A stretch of 64,000 nt of DNA from Arsenicicoccus dermatophilus (GTDB taxonomy: Bacteria > Actinomycetota > Actinomycetes > Actinomycetales > Dermatophilaceae). The position numbers were made by a program, and so were the translations under genes. The stretch is taken from assembly GCF_022568795.1 (NCBI RefSeq), contig NZ_JAKZHU010000001.1, positions 868,001 to 932,000 of the forward strand, written 5' to 3'. Below are positions 36,383 through 46,080 of the stretch, one piece after another; position 1 is the stretch's first letter; every line of letters starts with the position of its first letter. The notes under the pieces were generated by a model. The model worked only from the letters and a program-made list of their open reading frames with translations. It was not told the origin of the DNA and made no database searches.

Positions 36383-38085
36383 AGCGCGGTCAGCCGGGTC
36401 AGGTCCTCCCGGATGCCGGCCAGCCGGCGAGCGGCCTCGGCGCGGGCCCGGGCCAGGTCCTCTCGGCCCCGCACGGGCTCGATCGCCTCGAGATAGACCT
36501 TGACCTTGGGCTCGGTGCCGGAGGGCCGCACGACGATCCGGGACCCGTCCGCGAGGTGGTAGCGCAACCCGTCGGTGGGGGGCAGGTCGGCCGACCCGGC
36601 AGCCAGGTCGTCGAGACGCTCGACCGCAGACCCCCCGATCTGCTCGGGCCTCTCGCCGCGCAGGCGTTCCATCAGGGCGGGCATCAGCGCCAGGTCGCTC
36701 ACCCGCACCGAGAAGGCATCGGTCGCGTGGACGCCGTGGGCCACGGCCAGGTCGTCGAGCACGTCGGTGAGGGTGCGGCCCTGGGCCTTGAGACGGGCGA
36801 CCAGTTGGACGAGCACCAGCGCCGCGGAGACGCCGTCCTTGTCCTGCACGGCATCCGGGTCGACGCAGTACCCGAGCGCCTCCTCGTAGCCGTAGGCCAG
36901 CCCCGGCACCCGGGCGATCCACTTGAAGCCGGTCAGCGTCTCGCGGTGCTCCAACCCCGCCGCGCGCGCCATGGCAGCGAGCAGCCGGGAGGACACGATC
37001 GAGCAGGCGAGGACCCGACGGGGGGCGGTGGGGTCGGCCAGCAGCCGGTCGACGGCAGCCTGCCCGAGGACCGCGCCGAGCTCGTCGCCGCGCAGCATCC
37101 GCCAGCCCTCGCCGTCGCGGACGGCCGCGGCGCACCGGTCGGCGTCCGGGTCGTTGGCGACGACCAGGTCCGGGTCCGCCTGGGCCGCGAGGTCGAGCGC
37201 CGCGTCGATCGCGCCGGGCTCCTCGGGGTTGGGGAAGGCCACGGTGGGGAAGTCCGGGTCCGGGGCCTCTTGGCTCGAGACCTCCTGCGGCGCAGGCAGA
37301 CCCGCCTGCGCGAAGGCCCGCTGCACGGTCTCGGTGCCGACGCCGTGCAGGGAGGTGTGGACCACGGTGACGTCGCGCGGGGTGTCCGCGTCGACCAGCG
37401 CCGCGGCCCGCGCCACGTAGGCGTCGAGCAGCTCCTCGCCCAGCGTCTGCCAGCCGTCGTCCGCACGGGGAACGTCCGCGACGGATCCGACCGCGGCGAT
37501 GTGCGCGGCGATCTGCGCGTCGACGGGCGGCACGATCTGCGAGCCGTCCCCGAGATAGACCTTGTAGCCGTTGTCCTGCGGCGGGTTGTGCGACGCCGTC
37601 ACCATGACGCCGGCGTCCGCCCCGAGATGCCGTATGGCGAAGGCCAGCACCGGGGTCGGCAGCGGGCGGGGGAGGACCAGCGCCCGCCCGCCCGCAGCGG
37701 TGACCACGGCCGCGGTGTCCCGGGCGAACTCGTCGGAGCCGTGGCGCGCGTCGAAGCCCACGACCACGACCGGCGCGGCCCGCCCGCCCTCGCCCTGCAG
37801 CCAGGCGACGAGCCCGGCCGCGGCGCGGATGACGACGGCGCGGTTCATCCGGCGCGGACCCGCCCCGAGCGCGCCGCGCAGCCCGGCGGTGCCGAACTCC
37901 AGCGTCCCCGCGAAGCGGTCGGCCAGGTCCGCCGCGGCCACGGTGTCGCCGCGCTCGGCGGCGAGGACCAGCGCGTCCAGCTCGGCGCGGGTGGTCTCGT
38001 CGGGATCGTCGTCGCGCCAGGTGCGGGCGGTGGCCAGCAGGGCGGCGAGCGCGTCGGCGCGGGCGGCGTCGGTGCGGTTCGTCAT
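36379..38085 (-). CDS. pmmB: Phospho-sugar mutase (phosphomannomutase/phosphopentomutase type)
   Basis: A 568-residue alpha-D-phosphohexomutase. The catalytic phosphoserine loop is [18 protein letters not shown] near residue 160, the Mg-binding loop is [12 protein letters not shown], the sugar loop [13 protein letters not shown], and the phosphate-binding loop [10 protein letters not shown] near the C-terminus. Next to deoD and a uridine kinase it probably interconverts ribose 1- and 5-phosphates from phosphorolysis, although the name pmmB follows the M. tuberculosis neighbour of deoD. Start: ATG at 38085, overlapping the deoD stop by ATGA. Confidence 0.88.
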   Translation of the reverse strand: MTNRTDAARADALAALLATARTWRDDDPDETTRAELDALVLAAERGDTVAAADLADRFAGTLEFGTAGLRGALGAGPRRMNRAVVIRAAAGLVAWLQGEGGRAAPVVVVGFDARHGSDEFARDTAAVVTAAGGRALVLPRPLPTPVLAFAIRHLGADAGVMVTASHNPPQDNGYKVYLGDGSQIVPPVDAQIAAHIAAVGSVADVPRADDGWQTLGEELLDAYVARAAALVDADTPRDVTVVHTSLHGVGTETVQRAFAQAGLPAPQEVSSQEAPDPDFPTVAFPNPEEPGAIDAALDLAAQADPDLVVANDPDADRCAAAVRDGEGWRMLRGDELGAVLGQAAVDRLLADPTAPRRVLACSIVSSRLLAAMARAAGLEHRETLTGFKWIARVPGLAYGYEEALGYCVDPDAVQDKDGVSAALVLVQLVARLKAQGRTLTDVLDDLAVAHGVHATDAFSVRVSDLALMPALMERLRGERPEQIGGSAVERLDDLAAGSADLPPTDGLRYHLADGSRIVVRPSGTEPKVKVYLEAIEPVRGREDLARARAEAARRLAGIREDLTRLTAL

Positions 38086-38948
38086 ACGGCTCGACGCTCC
38101 TCGTGGTCGGCGGGGCGGCGCTGGGCGATCCGGGTCACGACGTCGGCGAGCAGCCGACCGCACCGGTCGGACGCGGCCCGGCCCGCCTCGAGGACCTCCT
38201 CGTGGGAGAGCGCCTGGTCCGAGACGCCGGCCGCGGGGTTGGTCACCAGGGAGACGCCGAGCACCTCCAGACCGGCGTGGCGGGCGGCGATCGCCTCGAG
38301 GGAGGTGGACATGCCGACCAGGTCACCGCCGAGGGTGCGCGCCATCCGCACCTCGGCGGGCGTCTCGTAGTGGGGCCCGGGGAACTGCACGTAGACCCCC
38401 TCCGCCAGCCCGGGGTCGACCTCGCGCGCGAGCGCCCGCAGGCGCGAGGAGTAGAGGTCGGTGAGGTCCACGAAGGTCGCGCCCTCCAGCGGGGAGTGCG
38501 CGGTGAGGTTGATGTGGTCGCTGATGAGCACCGGGGTGCCCGGTGCCCACTCCGGGCGCAGCCCCCCGCAGCCGTTGGTGAGGACGACGGTGCGGCAGCC
38601 CGCGGCGGCGGCGGTGCGGACCCCGTGGACCACGGCCCGCACCCCCTTGCCCTCGTAGTAGTGGGTGCGGGTGCCGTAGACGAGTGCGCGACGCCCGGTG
38701 TCGCCCAGGGCCACGGACCGGATGGTGCTGCTGTGGCCGACCACCGCGGAGGTGGTGAAGCCCGGCACGTCGGCGTTGTCGACGACGGTCAGCGTCTCGC
38801 CGATCAGGTCCGCGGTGCCGCCCCAGCCGGAGCCCAGGACCAGGGCCACGTCGTGCTCCTCGCCGCCGGTGCGCTCGGCGATGACGGCGGCGGCGGCGCG
38901 GGCCACCTCGAAGGGATCGGTGGCGGGATCGCGCAGGTCATGGCTCAT
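38082..38948 (-). CDS. deoD: Purine nucleoside phosphorylase (trimeric type)
   Basis: Phosphorolysis of inosine and guanosine to base and ribose 1-phosphate. The 288-residue protein is the low-molecular-mass trimeric form: [14 protein letters not shown] for phosphate, [20 protein letters not shown] and [16 protein letters not shown] are family landmarks. The start is ATG at 38948 behind a TAGGGT box. First gene of the deoD-pmmB-uridine kinase operon; all junctions overlap by 4 bp. Confidence 0.93.
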   Translation of the reverse strand: MSHDLRDPATDPFEVARAAAAVIAERTGGEEHDVALVLGSGWGGTADLIGETLTVVDNADVPGFTTSAVVGHSSTIRSVALGDTGRRALVYGTRTHYYEGKGVRAVVHGVRTAAAAGCRTVVLTNGCGGLRPEWAPGTPVLISDHINLTAHSPLEGATFVDLTDLYSSRLRALAREVDPGLAEGVYVQFPGPHYETPAEVRMARTLGGDLVGMSTSLEAIAARHAGLEVLGVSLVTNPAAGVSDQALSHEEVLEAGRAASDRCGRLLADVVTRIAQRRPADHEERRAV

Positions 38949-38955
38949 GGGTCAA

Positions 38956-38961
38956 ACCCTA
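38956..38961 (-). promoter_or_regulatory. -10 box for the deoD operon (leaderless type)
   Basis: TAGGGT on the minus strand, 7 nt before the ATG at 38948. It lies in the 22-bp gap after the Hsp70-like gene. Confidence 0.5.
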
Positions 38962-38970
38962 GTGGGCGGG

Positions 38971-40470
38971 TCAGAACCCCACCCGGAGGGCGTGCGTCTG
39001 GGCATAGCCCGTCTCCAGGTCCGTCAGGCTCACCTGGACGATCCCGTGCTCGTCCAGGACGTAGCGCTCCTCGACCAGCGGCCCCCCGGGACGTCGCTCG
39101 ACGGTCGCGCCGCCCAGGCCCCGGCCGTCCCGCAGTGTCGGGTCGAAGGGGAACACCACCTCGGCGAAGGGCATCAGGTCCCCGGAGGGGTCGCCGCTCG
39201 GGGTGAGGCCGGAGTGCTCGACATACCGGTAGCACCCGAGGTTGTGCGCCGCGCGGTAGCGGCGGGTCACCACCCGCGCGGCCGAGGGGTCGAGCACGTC
39301 CTCGCGGCCGTAGATCGGGTCGAAGGAGAAGGCCTCGCCGTCGCGCAGCTCGCGGAAGACCCCGAAGCCGCGTGCCAGCCGGTCGCGCAGCGAGTAGCCC
39401 TCGGTGCCGTCCGCGGCGATGGCGAGCCCGACCGCGGTGGAGGCGGCCGGCATGGGGGAGCGGTGCACGCGGCGTCCGAAGCGCTCCCGCAGCAGCCGCG
39501 GCACGAGGGGCAGCCCGCTGCCCCCGCCGACGAGGTAGATCCCCGCGAGACCGCCGTCGTCGATGCCGTCCACGAGCGGGGCCATGCAGTCCACCGACCG
39601 CTGCACCAGCGGGGCCACCCGCTCGTAGGCCTCGGCCACGTCGATCGTGACGTCGCGCCCCGCCACGTCCAGCAGCATCCGGCGGGTCTGCGGGGAGAGC
39701 CGCTCCTTGGCGTCCCGGGTCTGGTCGAGCACAGCGGCCCGGGCGGCCCGCGGCAGCACGGCCAGGCTCGTGCTGGCACGCTCGGCGGCCAGGGTCGCGA
39801 TCACCTCGTCCACGTCGTCGCCGCCCAGGCGGTTGAGCCCCGCCGAGCCGAGCACCTCGTGGTGGGTGCCGGCCACGTCCACCACCGACGCGTCGAAGGT
39901 CCCTCCGCCGAGGTCGTAGACCACGACCTTGGTCCGGGTGCGGGAGAGGGCGCGGGCCTGGCGGTGGGTGAACTCGAAGCCCGCCGCGGACGGCTCGTTG
40001 AGCATGGCGACCACGGTGAAGCCTGCCCGTCGGAAGGCCTCCAGCGTCAGGAAGCGCTGCGCCCCGTGCGCGTGGGCGGGCACCCCGATCGCGGCGCGGA
40101 GCTCGCTGTCGTGGGTCAGGTGCGGCGACAGGCTGGAGCGCTCGACCAGCTGGGTGCGCAGCGCGAGCAGGTAGGTCGTGAGCAGCTGCAGGACCGGCAC
40201 CGGGCGACCGCCGACGACCACCGGGGTCTGCGCGGTCACGAGCGGGTCGGACAGGACCCGCTTGAAGGAGCGGGTGAGCTCGGCCCCGTCGGCGGCGGCG
40301 CGCAGGGCGTCGAAGCCGTGCCGGAGCCGGTCCCCGTCGCGGGCCACGAGGGAGGGGACGTGGTCGCTCGCGTCTCCGTCGTCGTCGTAGAAGGTGACGA
40401 CCGGATAGTTGCCCCGGTCGGCGGTGGCGACGATCGTGCGGGTGGTGCCGAGGTCAACGCCCAGGTTCAT
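38971..40470 (-). CDS. Hsp70-family protein, atypical
   Basis: A 499-residue actin/Hsp70-fold ATPase. The phosphate-1 motif is NLGVDLGTTRTIVA at the N-terminus, phosphate-2 is VVYDLGGGTFDASVVD near residue 190, and the adenosine motif is IYLVGGGSGLPLVPR near residue 300. The last 150 residues do not look like a DnaK substrate-binding domain and end in a beta-rich stretch (VLDEHGIVQVSLTDLETGY). No J-protein or GrpE gene is nearby. Start: ATG at 40470 behind a TAGCCT box. The client or ligand is unknown. Confidence 0.82.
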   Translation of the reverse strand: MNLGVDLGTTRTIVATADRGNYPVVTFYDDDGDASDHVPSLVARDGDRLRHGFDALRAAADGAELTRSFKRVLSDPLVTAQTPVVVGGRPVPVLQLLTTYLLALRTQLVERSSLSPHLTHDSELRAAIGVPAHAHGAQRFLTLEAFRRAGFTVVAMLNEPSAAGFEFTHRQARALSRTRTKVVVYDLGGGTFDASVVDVAGTHHEVLGSAGLNRLGGDDVDEVIATLAAERASTSLAVLPRAARAAVLDQTRDAKERLSPQTRRMLLDVAGRDVTIDVAEAYERVAPLVQRSVDCMAPLVDGIDDGGLAGIYLVGGGSGLPLVPRLLRERFGRRVHRSPMPAASTAVGLAIAADGTEGYSLRDRLARGFGVFRELRDGEAFSFDPIYGREDVLDPSAARVVTRRYRAAHNLGCYRYVEHSGLTPSGDPSGDLMPFAEVVFPFDPTLRDGRGLGGATVERRPGGPLVEERYVLDEHGIVQVSLTDLETGYAQTHALRVGF

Positions 40471-40477
40471 GGAACCC

Positions 40478-40483
40478 AGGCTA
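40478..40483 (-). promoter_or_regulatory. -10 box for the Hsp70-like gene (leaderless type)
   Basis: TAGCCT on the minus strand, 7 nt before the ATG at 40470. Confidence 0.5.
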
Positions 40484-40553
40484 GGGAATCGGGACACGTC
40501 GGTCACGCAAGGTCCGTGCCCCGGCACACGCGTCGTGATGGTTGGATGGACCC

Positions 40554-42032
40554 GTGATCGAACGCAACCAGTCTGTCGTGATCCTCGGTGGTGGCCCGGG
40601 GGGCTACGAGGCAGCCCTCGTCGCTGCTCAGCTCGGCGCCACCGTCACCGTGGTCGACCGGGACGGCCTGGGCGGTGCGGCGGTCCTCACCGACTGCGTC
40701 CCCAGCAAGGCCTTGATCTCCACCGCGAGCTTCATGACGCGTATGTCGCAGAGCCGGGACATGGGGGTGCACCTCGAGGACCCCACCACCGGGCGGAGCT
40801 CGGACCTGGAGGCCGACGACGTCGCGGTGGCCGACCTGGCCGACGTCAACGCCCGGATCCTGCGCCTGGCGGTGCGCCAGTCGCAGGACATCGAGGCCCG
40901 CCTCGTCAGCGAGGGCATCACCGTCCTCAAGGGCGTCGGTCGACTCGTCGCGCCCGGCAAGGTGTCGGTGACGCCCGTCGTGGCGACGGCGCCGGAGCAC
41001 GTCACCGAGGAGGACCAGCCCGGGGTCGAGCGCGACCACGCCGAGGAGATGCTCGACGCCGACGTCGTGCTCGTGTCGGTCGGCGCCACCCCGCGGGTCC
41101 TCGCGAGCGCCCGCCCCGACGGCGAGCGGATCCTCACCTGGAAGCAGATCTGGGCGCTGCCCGAGGTGCCCGAGCACCTCGTCGTCGTCGGCTCCGGCGT
41201 CACCGGCGCCGAGCTCGCCCACGCCTATCTCGCGCTGGGCAGCAAGGTCACGCTGATCTCCTCGCGCGACCACGTCCTGCCCGGCGAGGACCCCGACGCC
41301 GCCCGTGTCATCGAGGACGTCTTCCGCCGACGCGGCATGGTGGTGCTCAACCGCTCCCGCGCCGAGACCGTCGAGCGGGTGGGTGACCGTGTCGTCGCCA
41401 CCCTCACCGACGGCCGCACGGTCGAGGGCAGCCACTGCATCATGGCCGTCGGCTCGGTGCCCGCCACCGAGGGCCTGGGCCTGGCCGAGTGCGGGGTCCA
41501 GCTCACCGAGTCCGGACACATCGAGGTCGACCGGGTGTCGCGCACCAGCGTCAACGGCATCTATGCCGCTGGCGACTGCACGGCCGCCCTGCCGCTCGCG
41601 TCGGTGGCGGCGATGCAGGGGCGCACGGCGATGTGGCACGCGTTGGGCGATGCCGTGCAGCCGCTCAACCTCCACGGCGTGTCCGCCACGATCTTCACCG
41701 ACCCCGAGATCGCCACGGTCGGCGTGTCCGCCAAGGACATCGCCGACCAGGAGCTCGACGTCCGCGAGATCATGATGCCGCTGGCCACGAACCCGCGCTC
41801 CAAGATGGACCAGTTCACCGACGGTTTCGTCAAGCTCTACGCCCGCAAGGCGTCGGGGCTGCTCATGGGCGGGGTCGTGGTGGCGCCCAAGGCATCCGAG
41901 CTGATCTTCCCCGTCGCCCTGGCCGTGGAGAACCGCCTCACCGTCGACCAGGTCGCGCACACCTTCACCGTCTATCCGTCGATGACCGGCTCGATCGCCG
42001 AGGCGGCGCGCCGACTGCACACGGCCGAGTGA
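40554..42032 (+). CDS. lpdA: NAD(P)H-quinone dehydrogenase of the LpdA type
   Basis: A 492-residue flavoprotein of the pyridine nucleotide disulfide oxidoreductase family. FAD is bound at VVILGGGPGGYEAALVAAQ, and the NAD(P) site is VVVGSGVTGAELAHA. The redox disulfide is not intact: the motif reads GGAAVLTDCVPSK, with one Cys only, as in M. tuberculosis LpdA (Rv3303c), which reduces quinones rather than lipoamide. FAD is also held by NGIYAAGDCT. Start: GTG at 40554. The in-frame TTG at 40542 is possible, and the ATG at 40546 is out of frame. Confidence 0.88.
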   Translation: MIERNQSVVILGGGPGGYEAALVAAQLGATVTVVDRDGLGGAAVLTDCVPSKALISTASFMTRMSQSRDMGVHLEDPTTGRSSDLEADDVAVADLADVNARILRLAVRQSQDIEARLVSEGITVLKGVGRLVAPGKVSVTPVVATAPEHVTEEDQPGVERDHAEEMLDADVVLVSVGATPRVLASARPDGERILTWKQIWALPEVPEHLVVVGSGVTGAELAHAYLALGSKVTLISSRDHVLPGEDPDAARVIEDVFRRRGMVVLNRSRAETVERVGDRVVATLTDGRTVEGSHCIMAVGSVPATEGLGLAECGVQLTESGHIEVDRVSRTSVNGIYAAGDCTAALPLASVAAMQGRTAMWHALGDAVQPLNLHGVSATIFTDPEIATVGVSAKDIADQELDVREIMMPLATNPRSKMDQFTDGFVKLYARKASGLLMGGVVVAPKASELIFPVALAVENRLTVDQVAHTFTVYPSMTGSIAEAARRLHTAE

Positions 42033-42083
42033 GCGAAGCGAGGCCCGACGACGTCTGAGGCCCCGGCGGCCGGGGGTAGGGCA

Positions 42084-42117
42084 CGAGGTGGGGGACGGGT
42101 GACCGTCCCCCACCTCG
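42084..42117 (+). terminator. Terminator hairpin after lpdA
   Basis: A perfect 15-bp inverted repeat (CGAGGTGGGGGACGG and its complement) with a GTGA loop, followed by the AAGGAGG of the next gene. Confidence 0.75.
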
Positions 42118-42137
42118 TACCTCAAGGAGGCAGCACC

Positions 42138-42662
42138 ATGTCCAAGGTCGCATTCCTCGTCGCCGGCGAAGGGATCGAGCGCGTCGAGCTCACCCAGCCG
42201 TGGGACGCCGTCACCGAGGCCGGGCACGAGCCCGTGCTGATCAGCATCGAGGCCGGTGAGGTCCAGACCTTCGACCACCTCGACAAGGCCGAGAAGCGCC
42301 CGGTCGACGTCGTGGTCTCGCAGGCCCGGGTCGGCGACTACGCCGCCCTCGTCCTGCCCGGGGGCGTGGCCAACCCCGACGCGCTGCGGATGGAGGACGA
42401 CGCGGTGTCCTTCGTCAAGGAGTTCGTCGGCTCCGGCAAGCCGGTGGCCGCGATCTGCCACGCCGCGTGGGTCCTCGTGGAGGCCGACGTGGTCCGGGGC
42501 CGCCGCCTGGCGTCGTGGCCCAGCGTCCAGACCGACATCCGCAACGCGGGCGGCGAGTGGGTCGACGAGGAGGTCGTCACCGACGGCAACCTCATCACAA
42601 GCCGCAACCCGGACGACATCCCGGCCTTCGCCAAGGCCATCGTGGCCGCCCTGCGGGGCTGA
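42138..42662 (+). CDS. DJ-1/PfpI family protein
   Basis: A 174-residue type 1 glutamine amidotransferase-like protein. The nucleophile elbow is AAICHAAWVLVEA (Cys near residue 105), preceded by the Glu region and the YAALVLPGGVANPD loop. The PfpI subgroup includes proposed proteases, deglycases and stress proteins; the substrate here is unknown. Start: ATG at 42138 with a perfect AAGGAGG 8 nt upstream, the strongest ribosome-binding site seen in the window, on a transcript that may start within or after the preceding hairpin. Confidence 0.85.
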   Translation: MSKVAFLVAGEGIERVELTQPWDAVTEAGHEPVLISIEAGEVQTFDHLDKAEKRPVDVVVSQARVGDYAALVLPGGVANPDALRMEDDAVSFVKEFVGSGKPVAAICHAAWVLVEADVVRGRRLASWPSVQTDIRNAGGEWVDEEVVTDGNLITSRNPDDIPAFAKAIVAALRG

Positions 42663-42757
42663 CCCCGGCCCCGGCCCCGGCTCCTGCGGAGCCTTCCCGC
42701 CCCGGCACGTCGGGGAGGACTCTCGGCACCGCGCGACCGGGTGGGCACTCACCACGG

Positions 42758-42798
42758 CGGGCCCGGCATACCCTCTCTGGCGGGGTATGCCGGGCCCG
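42758..42798. terminator. Bidirectional terminator hairpin
   Basis: A perfect 16-bp inverted repeat (CGGGCCCGGCATACCC and its complement) with a 9-nt loop, between the convergent PfpI and carboxylase genes. Confidence 0.75.
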
Positions 42799-42875
42799 CT
42801 CGCGCTGGACCCGCCGGGGGGCGGTCGCTGCGGCCTGGACACCGAGGTCCGGCCGAGCCGACTACCGACGGCAGG

Positions 42876-44660
42876 TCACTCGGCGTCCTTGATCTCCATG
42901 AGGACAGCGCCGTTGGAGACGGTCTCGCCCACCGCGGCGGCGATGCCGGTGACGGTGCCGGCCTTGTGCGCGTTGATCGGCTGCTCCATCTTCATCGCCT
43001 CGAGCACCAGGACGAGCTCGCCGGCCTGGACCTGCTGGCCCTCCTCCACCGCGATCTTGACGATGGTGCCCTGCATGGGCGCCGTGAGCGAGTCACCCGA
43101 CGCCGCGGCGCCGCCCGCTCGACCGCCGCCGGCGCGGCGGGGGGCCTTCTTCTTGGCAGCAGACGCGGAGCCGCTCCCGCCGAGGGAGAGGTTGCCGGGC
43201 AGCGACACCTCCAGGCGCTTGCCGCCGACCTCGACGACGACCTTCTGGCGCTCGTCGGACTCGGGGGCGTCGGCCGCGCCGCCCGAGAAGGGCTCGATGT
43301 CGTTGGCGAACTCGGTCTCGATCCAGCGGGTGTGCACCGTGAACGGTTGCTGCGGGTCGGCCGGGGCGAAGGCCTCGTCGCGGACGACCTTGCGGTGGAA
43401 GGGCAGCACCGTCGGCATGCCGTCGATCTGGAACTCGTCGAGCGCGCGGCGGGCCCGCTCGACCGCCTGCTGGCGGGTGGCACCGGTGACGACGAGCTTG
43501 GCCAGCATGGAGTCGAAGTTGCCGCCGATGACGTCGCCCTCGACGATGCCGGTGTCCAGGCGGACGCCGGGGCCGGCGGGGGGCTCGAAGCGGGCGACCG
43601 TGCCCGGGGCGGGCAGGAAGTTGCGGCCCGCGTCCTCGCCGTTCAGCCGGAACTCGATGGAGTGGGCGTGGACCTGCGGGTCGTCGTAGCCCAGCTCCTG
43701 GCCCTCGGCGATGCGGAACATCTCGCGGACCAGGTCGATGCCGGTGACCTCCTCGGAGACCGGGTGCTCCACCTGCAGACGGGTGTTGACCTCCAGGAAG
43801 GAGATCACCCCGTCCTGGCCGACGAGGAACTCGCAGGTGCCGGCGCCGTGGTAGCCCGCCTCCTTGAGGATGGCCTTGGAGGCGCGGACGAGCTCGGCGT
43901 TCTGCTCGTCGGACAGGAACGGCGCGGGCGCCTCCTCGACGAGCTTCTGGTTGCGGCGCTGCAGCGAGCAGTCGCGGGTGGAGACGACGACGACGTTGCC
44001 GTGCTGGTCGGCGAGGCACTGGGTCTCGACGTGCCGCGGCTTGTCCAGGAAGCGCTCGACGAAGCACTCGCCACGACCGAAGGCCGTCACGGCCTCGCGG
44101 ACGGCCGAGTCGTAGAGCTCGGGGATCTCCTCCATGGTGCGGGCGACCTTGAGCCCGCGTCCGCCGCCGCCGTAGGCCGCCTTGATGGCGACCGGCAGCC
44201 CGTGCTCCTGGGCGAAGGCCACGACCTCGTCGGCGGACTCGACCGGGTCCTTGGTCCCCGGCACGAGCGGCGCGTCGGCCTTGGTGGCGATGTGGCGGGC
44301 CTTGACCTTGTCGCCGAGGGAGTCGATGGCGGCCGGTGGCGGGCCGATCCAGGTCAGGCCGGCGTCGATCACGGCCTGGGCGAAGTCGGCGTTCTCGGAC
44401 AGGAACCCGTAGCCGGGGTGCACGGCGTCGGCGCCGGCCTCCGAGGCGACCTGGAGGAGCTTGTCCTGGACGAGGTAGGACTCGCCGGGCGTGGACCCAC
44501 CGAGGGCGTAGGCCTCGTCGGCGACCTTGACGTGGAGGGCGTCGCGGTCGGGCTCGGCGTAGACGGCGACCGAGGCGATGCCCGCGTCCTTGCAGGCGCG
44601 GGCCACGCGGACCGCGATCTCGCCACGGTTAGCGATCAGGACTTTGGTGATGGAGGCCAT
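42876..44660 (-). CDS. accA3: Acyl-CoA carboxylase alpha subunit (biotin carboxylase plus BCCP)
   Basis: Carboxylates its own biotin with ATP and bicarbonate, then presents it to a carboxyltransferase beta subunit. The 594 residues start with the biotin carboxylase domain ([21 protein letters not shown]-grasp loop [29 protein letters not shown]). An Ala/Gly/Lys linker near residue 500 precedes the biotinyl domain, where Lys557 lies in EAMKMEQP. Domain order matches mycobacterial AccA3. Likely partners are the beta subunits at 50.3 and 60.2 kb. Start: ATG at 44660 behind a TAGGCT box. Confidence 0.93.
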   Translation of the reverse strand: MASITKVLIANRGEIAVRVARACKDAGIASVAVYAEPDRDALHVKVADEAYALGGSTPGESYLVQDKLLQVASEAGADAVHPGYGFLSENADFAQAVIDAGLTWIGPPPAAIDSLGDKVKARHIATKADAPLVPGTKDPVESADEVVAFAQEHGLPVAIKAAYGGGGRGLKVARTMEEIPELYDSAVREAVTAFGRGECFVERFLDKPRHVETQCLADQHGNVVVVSTRDCSLQRRNQKLVEEAPAPFLSDEQNAELVRASKAILKEAGYHGAGTCEFLVGQDGVISFLEVNTRLQVEHPVSEEVTGIDLVREMFRIAEGQELGYDDPQVHAHSIEFRLNGEDAGRNFLPAPGTVARFEPPAGPGVRLDTGIVEGDVIGGNFDSMLAKLVVTGATRQQAVERARRALDEFQIDGMPTVLPFHRKVVRDEAFAPADPQQPFTVHTRWIETEFANDIEPFSGGAADAPESDERQKVVVEVGGKRLEVSLPGNLSLGGSGSASAAKKKAPRRAGGGRAGGAAASGDSLTAPMQGTIVKIAVEEGQQVQAGELVLVLEAMKMEQPINAHKAGTVTGIAAAVGETVSNGAVLMEIKDAE

Positions 44661-44667
44661 GGTCCGG

Positions 44668-44673
44668 AGCCTA
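44668..44673 (-). promoter_or_regulatory. -10 box for accA3 (leaderless type)
   Basis: TAGGCT on the minus strand, 7 nt before the ATG at 44660. Confidence 0.5.
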
Positions 44674-44728
44674 TTACGGCCCGCGCGCGGCGGCCCGTCG
44701 TGCGCAGTGTGATCTGCGTCGGCGGGGC

Positions 44729-44848
44729 TCAGTTGTTGAGCAGCCAGGCGATGAGACCGACCAGCAGCAGGGCGATGGCGACGTCACGGCCGGTCGTCGT
44801 CGAGGTCGCGGCTGCCACGGCGGGCAGCTCGGCAATCAGCGCATGCAT
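44729..44848 (-). CDS. Predicted 39-residue membrane protein
   Basis: A short open frame in the gap between accA3 and the VWA gene. It starts at ATG 44848 and ends at TGA 44729-44731. The product begins [20 protein letters not shown] and ends with one transmembrane-like segment, [18 protein letters not shown]. All but one or two codons end in G or C, matching real genes here. It may belong to the very small single-helix proteins common in actinobacteria. No ribosome-binding site is clear; TAGGTG lies 2 nt upstream. Confidence 0.45.
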   Translation of the reverse strand: MHALIAELPAVAAATSTTTGRDVAIALLLVGLIAWLLNN

Positions 44849-44905
44849 GTCACCTATCGTGACACGTCGCCCGCCGAGGGTGGGGATCTGCGAGCGGGCG
44901 GCGCG

Positions 44906-45904
44906 CTAGCTCTTGCTCCGGGTGAGCAGCCACAGCAGGAACACGATCACGATGGTGGCGCCGAGGGCTCCGGGCTCCGGGCCCCGGTGGGTGCTCGACG
45001 TGCCCCAGGTGCGGCCCGTGCCGCGCGCGGTGGTCACCGTCTCGTTGATCGTCCGGGTGAGGTCCTGGCTGGTCGCGTCGTGATAGCTGCCGCCCGTGGC
45101 CTCCGCGATGCACTGCAGCTGTCGCTTGGCGGCTTCGCCGACCTCCAGGCCGACGGTGTGCACGTTCATGGCGATCCCCTCCGTCGACAGCCGCTTGGCC
45201 ACCGCGCAGGGATCGCCGGAGCAGGACTCCTCGCCGTCCGACACCAGCACCACCGACCGCTGCCCGCTGCGGCCCAGGTCACCGACCACCTGCTCGAGGG
45301 TGTAGCCGATCGGGGTGTCGCCGTAGGGCGCGAAGCGTGCGATCTGGTCCTTCATGGCCCGGCGGTCGAGCCGGCCCACCGGCACCACCAGGCGGCTGTC
45401 GGTGCAGGCGGGGGAGCCCGGGGCGGCCTTGCCCGAGACCCGCACCCGGGAGCCGTAGACCCGCAGCCCGACCTGGGCGTCGTCGGGCAGCCCGTCGATC
45501 ACCGAGCGCAGCGCCGCCTGGGCGCCCTCCATCCGGCTGCGACCTGCCGCGTCCCTCGCCGCCATGGACCCCGAGGAGTCCAGGATGAGCAGCATCCGTC
45601 CGCCCTTGACGTCGCCCGCGGGGGCCACGCCGGCCGCCGCCACGGTGCCGACGCGCTCGGTGACCACGGTCCTGGTGGTCTCGGCGACGGGCGCGGGCGG
45701 TGCGTCCTCGGTCCGGGTGACCGTGACGGTGGGGCGGGGGGCGGTGGTGGAGGTGACGGTGACCGTGGCGGCGGGGACCACGGAGCTCGCCGTGACCGAG
45801 GACGCCGAGGTCGTGGTCCGGCTGGCGTCGCCGCACCCGGCGAGAGCGACGGATGCCACGAACGCCGCGAGGGAGAGGCGGGCGGGACTGTTCGGTCGGG
45901 CCAT
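44906..45904 (-). CDS. VWA-domain lipoprotein with C-terminal membrane helix
   Basis: A 332-residue exported protein. The signal peptide MARPNSPARLSLAAFVASVALAGC ends in a lipobox (LAGC), then a Thr/Val-rich linker. The von Willebrand factor A domain has the MIDAS residues in LILDSSGSMAA and VLVSDGEESC, so it should bind Mg and a protein ligand. The C-terminus has a hydrophobic helix (GATIVIVFLLWLL) and TRSKS, which gives it two possible membrane anchors, an unusual combination. Start: ATG at 45904 is favoured because CAGAAT lies 7 nt upstream; ATG at 45913 is in frame inside that box. Confidence 0.8.
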   Translation of the reverse strand: MARPNSPARLSLAAFVASVALAGCGDASRTTTSASSVTASSVVPAATVTVTSTTAPRPTVTVTRTEDAPPAPVAETTRTVVTERVGTVAAAGVAPAGDVKGGRMLLILDSSGSMAARDAAGRSRMEGAQAALRSVIDGLPDDAQVGLRVYGSRVRVSGKAAPGSPACTDSRLVVPVGRLDRRAMKDQIARFAPYGDTPIGYTLEQVVGDLGRSGQRSVVLVSDGEESCSGDPCAVAKRLSTEGIAMNVHTVGLEVGEAAKRQLQCIAEATGGSYHDATSQDLTRTINETVTTARGTGRTWGTSSTHRGPEPGALGATIVIVFLLWLLTRSKS

Positions 45905-46080
45905 GTCGGACATTCTGCCCGTGTCCGGCACGCCGTGATGCCAGGAACCCCTTGTGGCACATCACGATCGGGGCACCGTCGGCCGCGGCGCGCGGTCCTG
46001 CCGGTCGTATGTCGTCCGCTGCGCGGCACGGGCGGCGAGGTCAGCGCCCTGCCGGTCCGTGGTCGACCGGTGGCGCCGGG

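Noticed and set aside
40546-40548. ATG just upstream of lpdA as its start codon
   Set aside because: It is out of frame with the FAD-binding N-terminus; GTG at 40554 or TTG at 40542 fits the frame.
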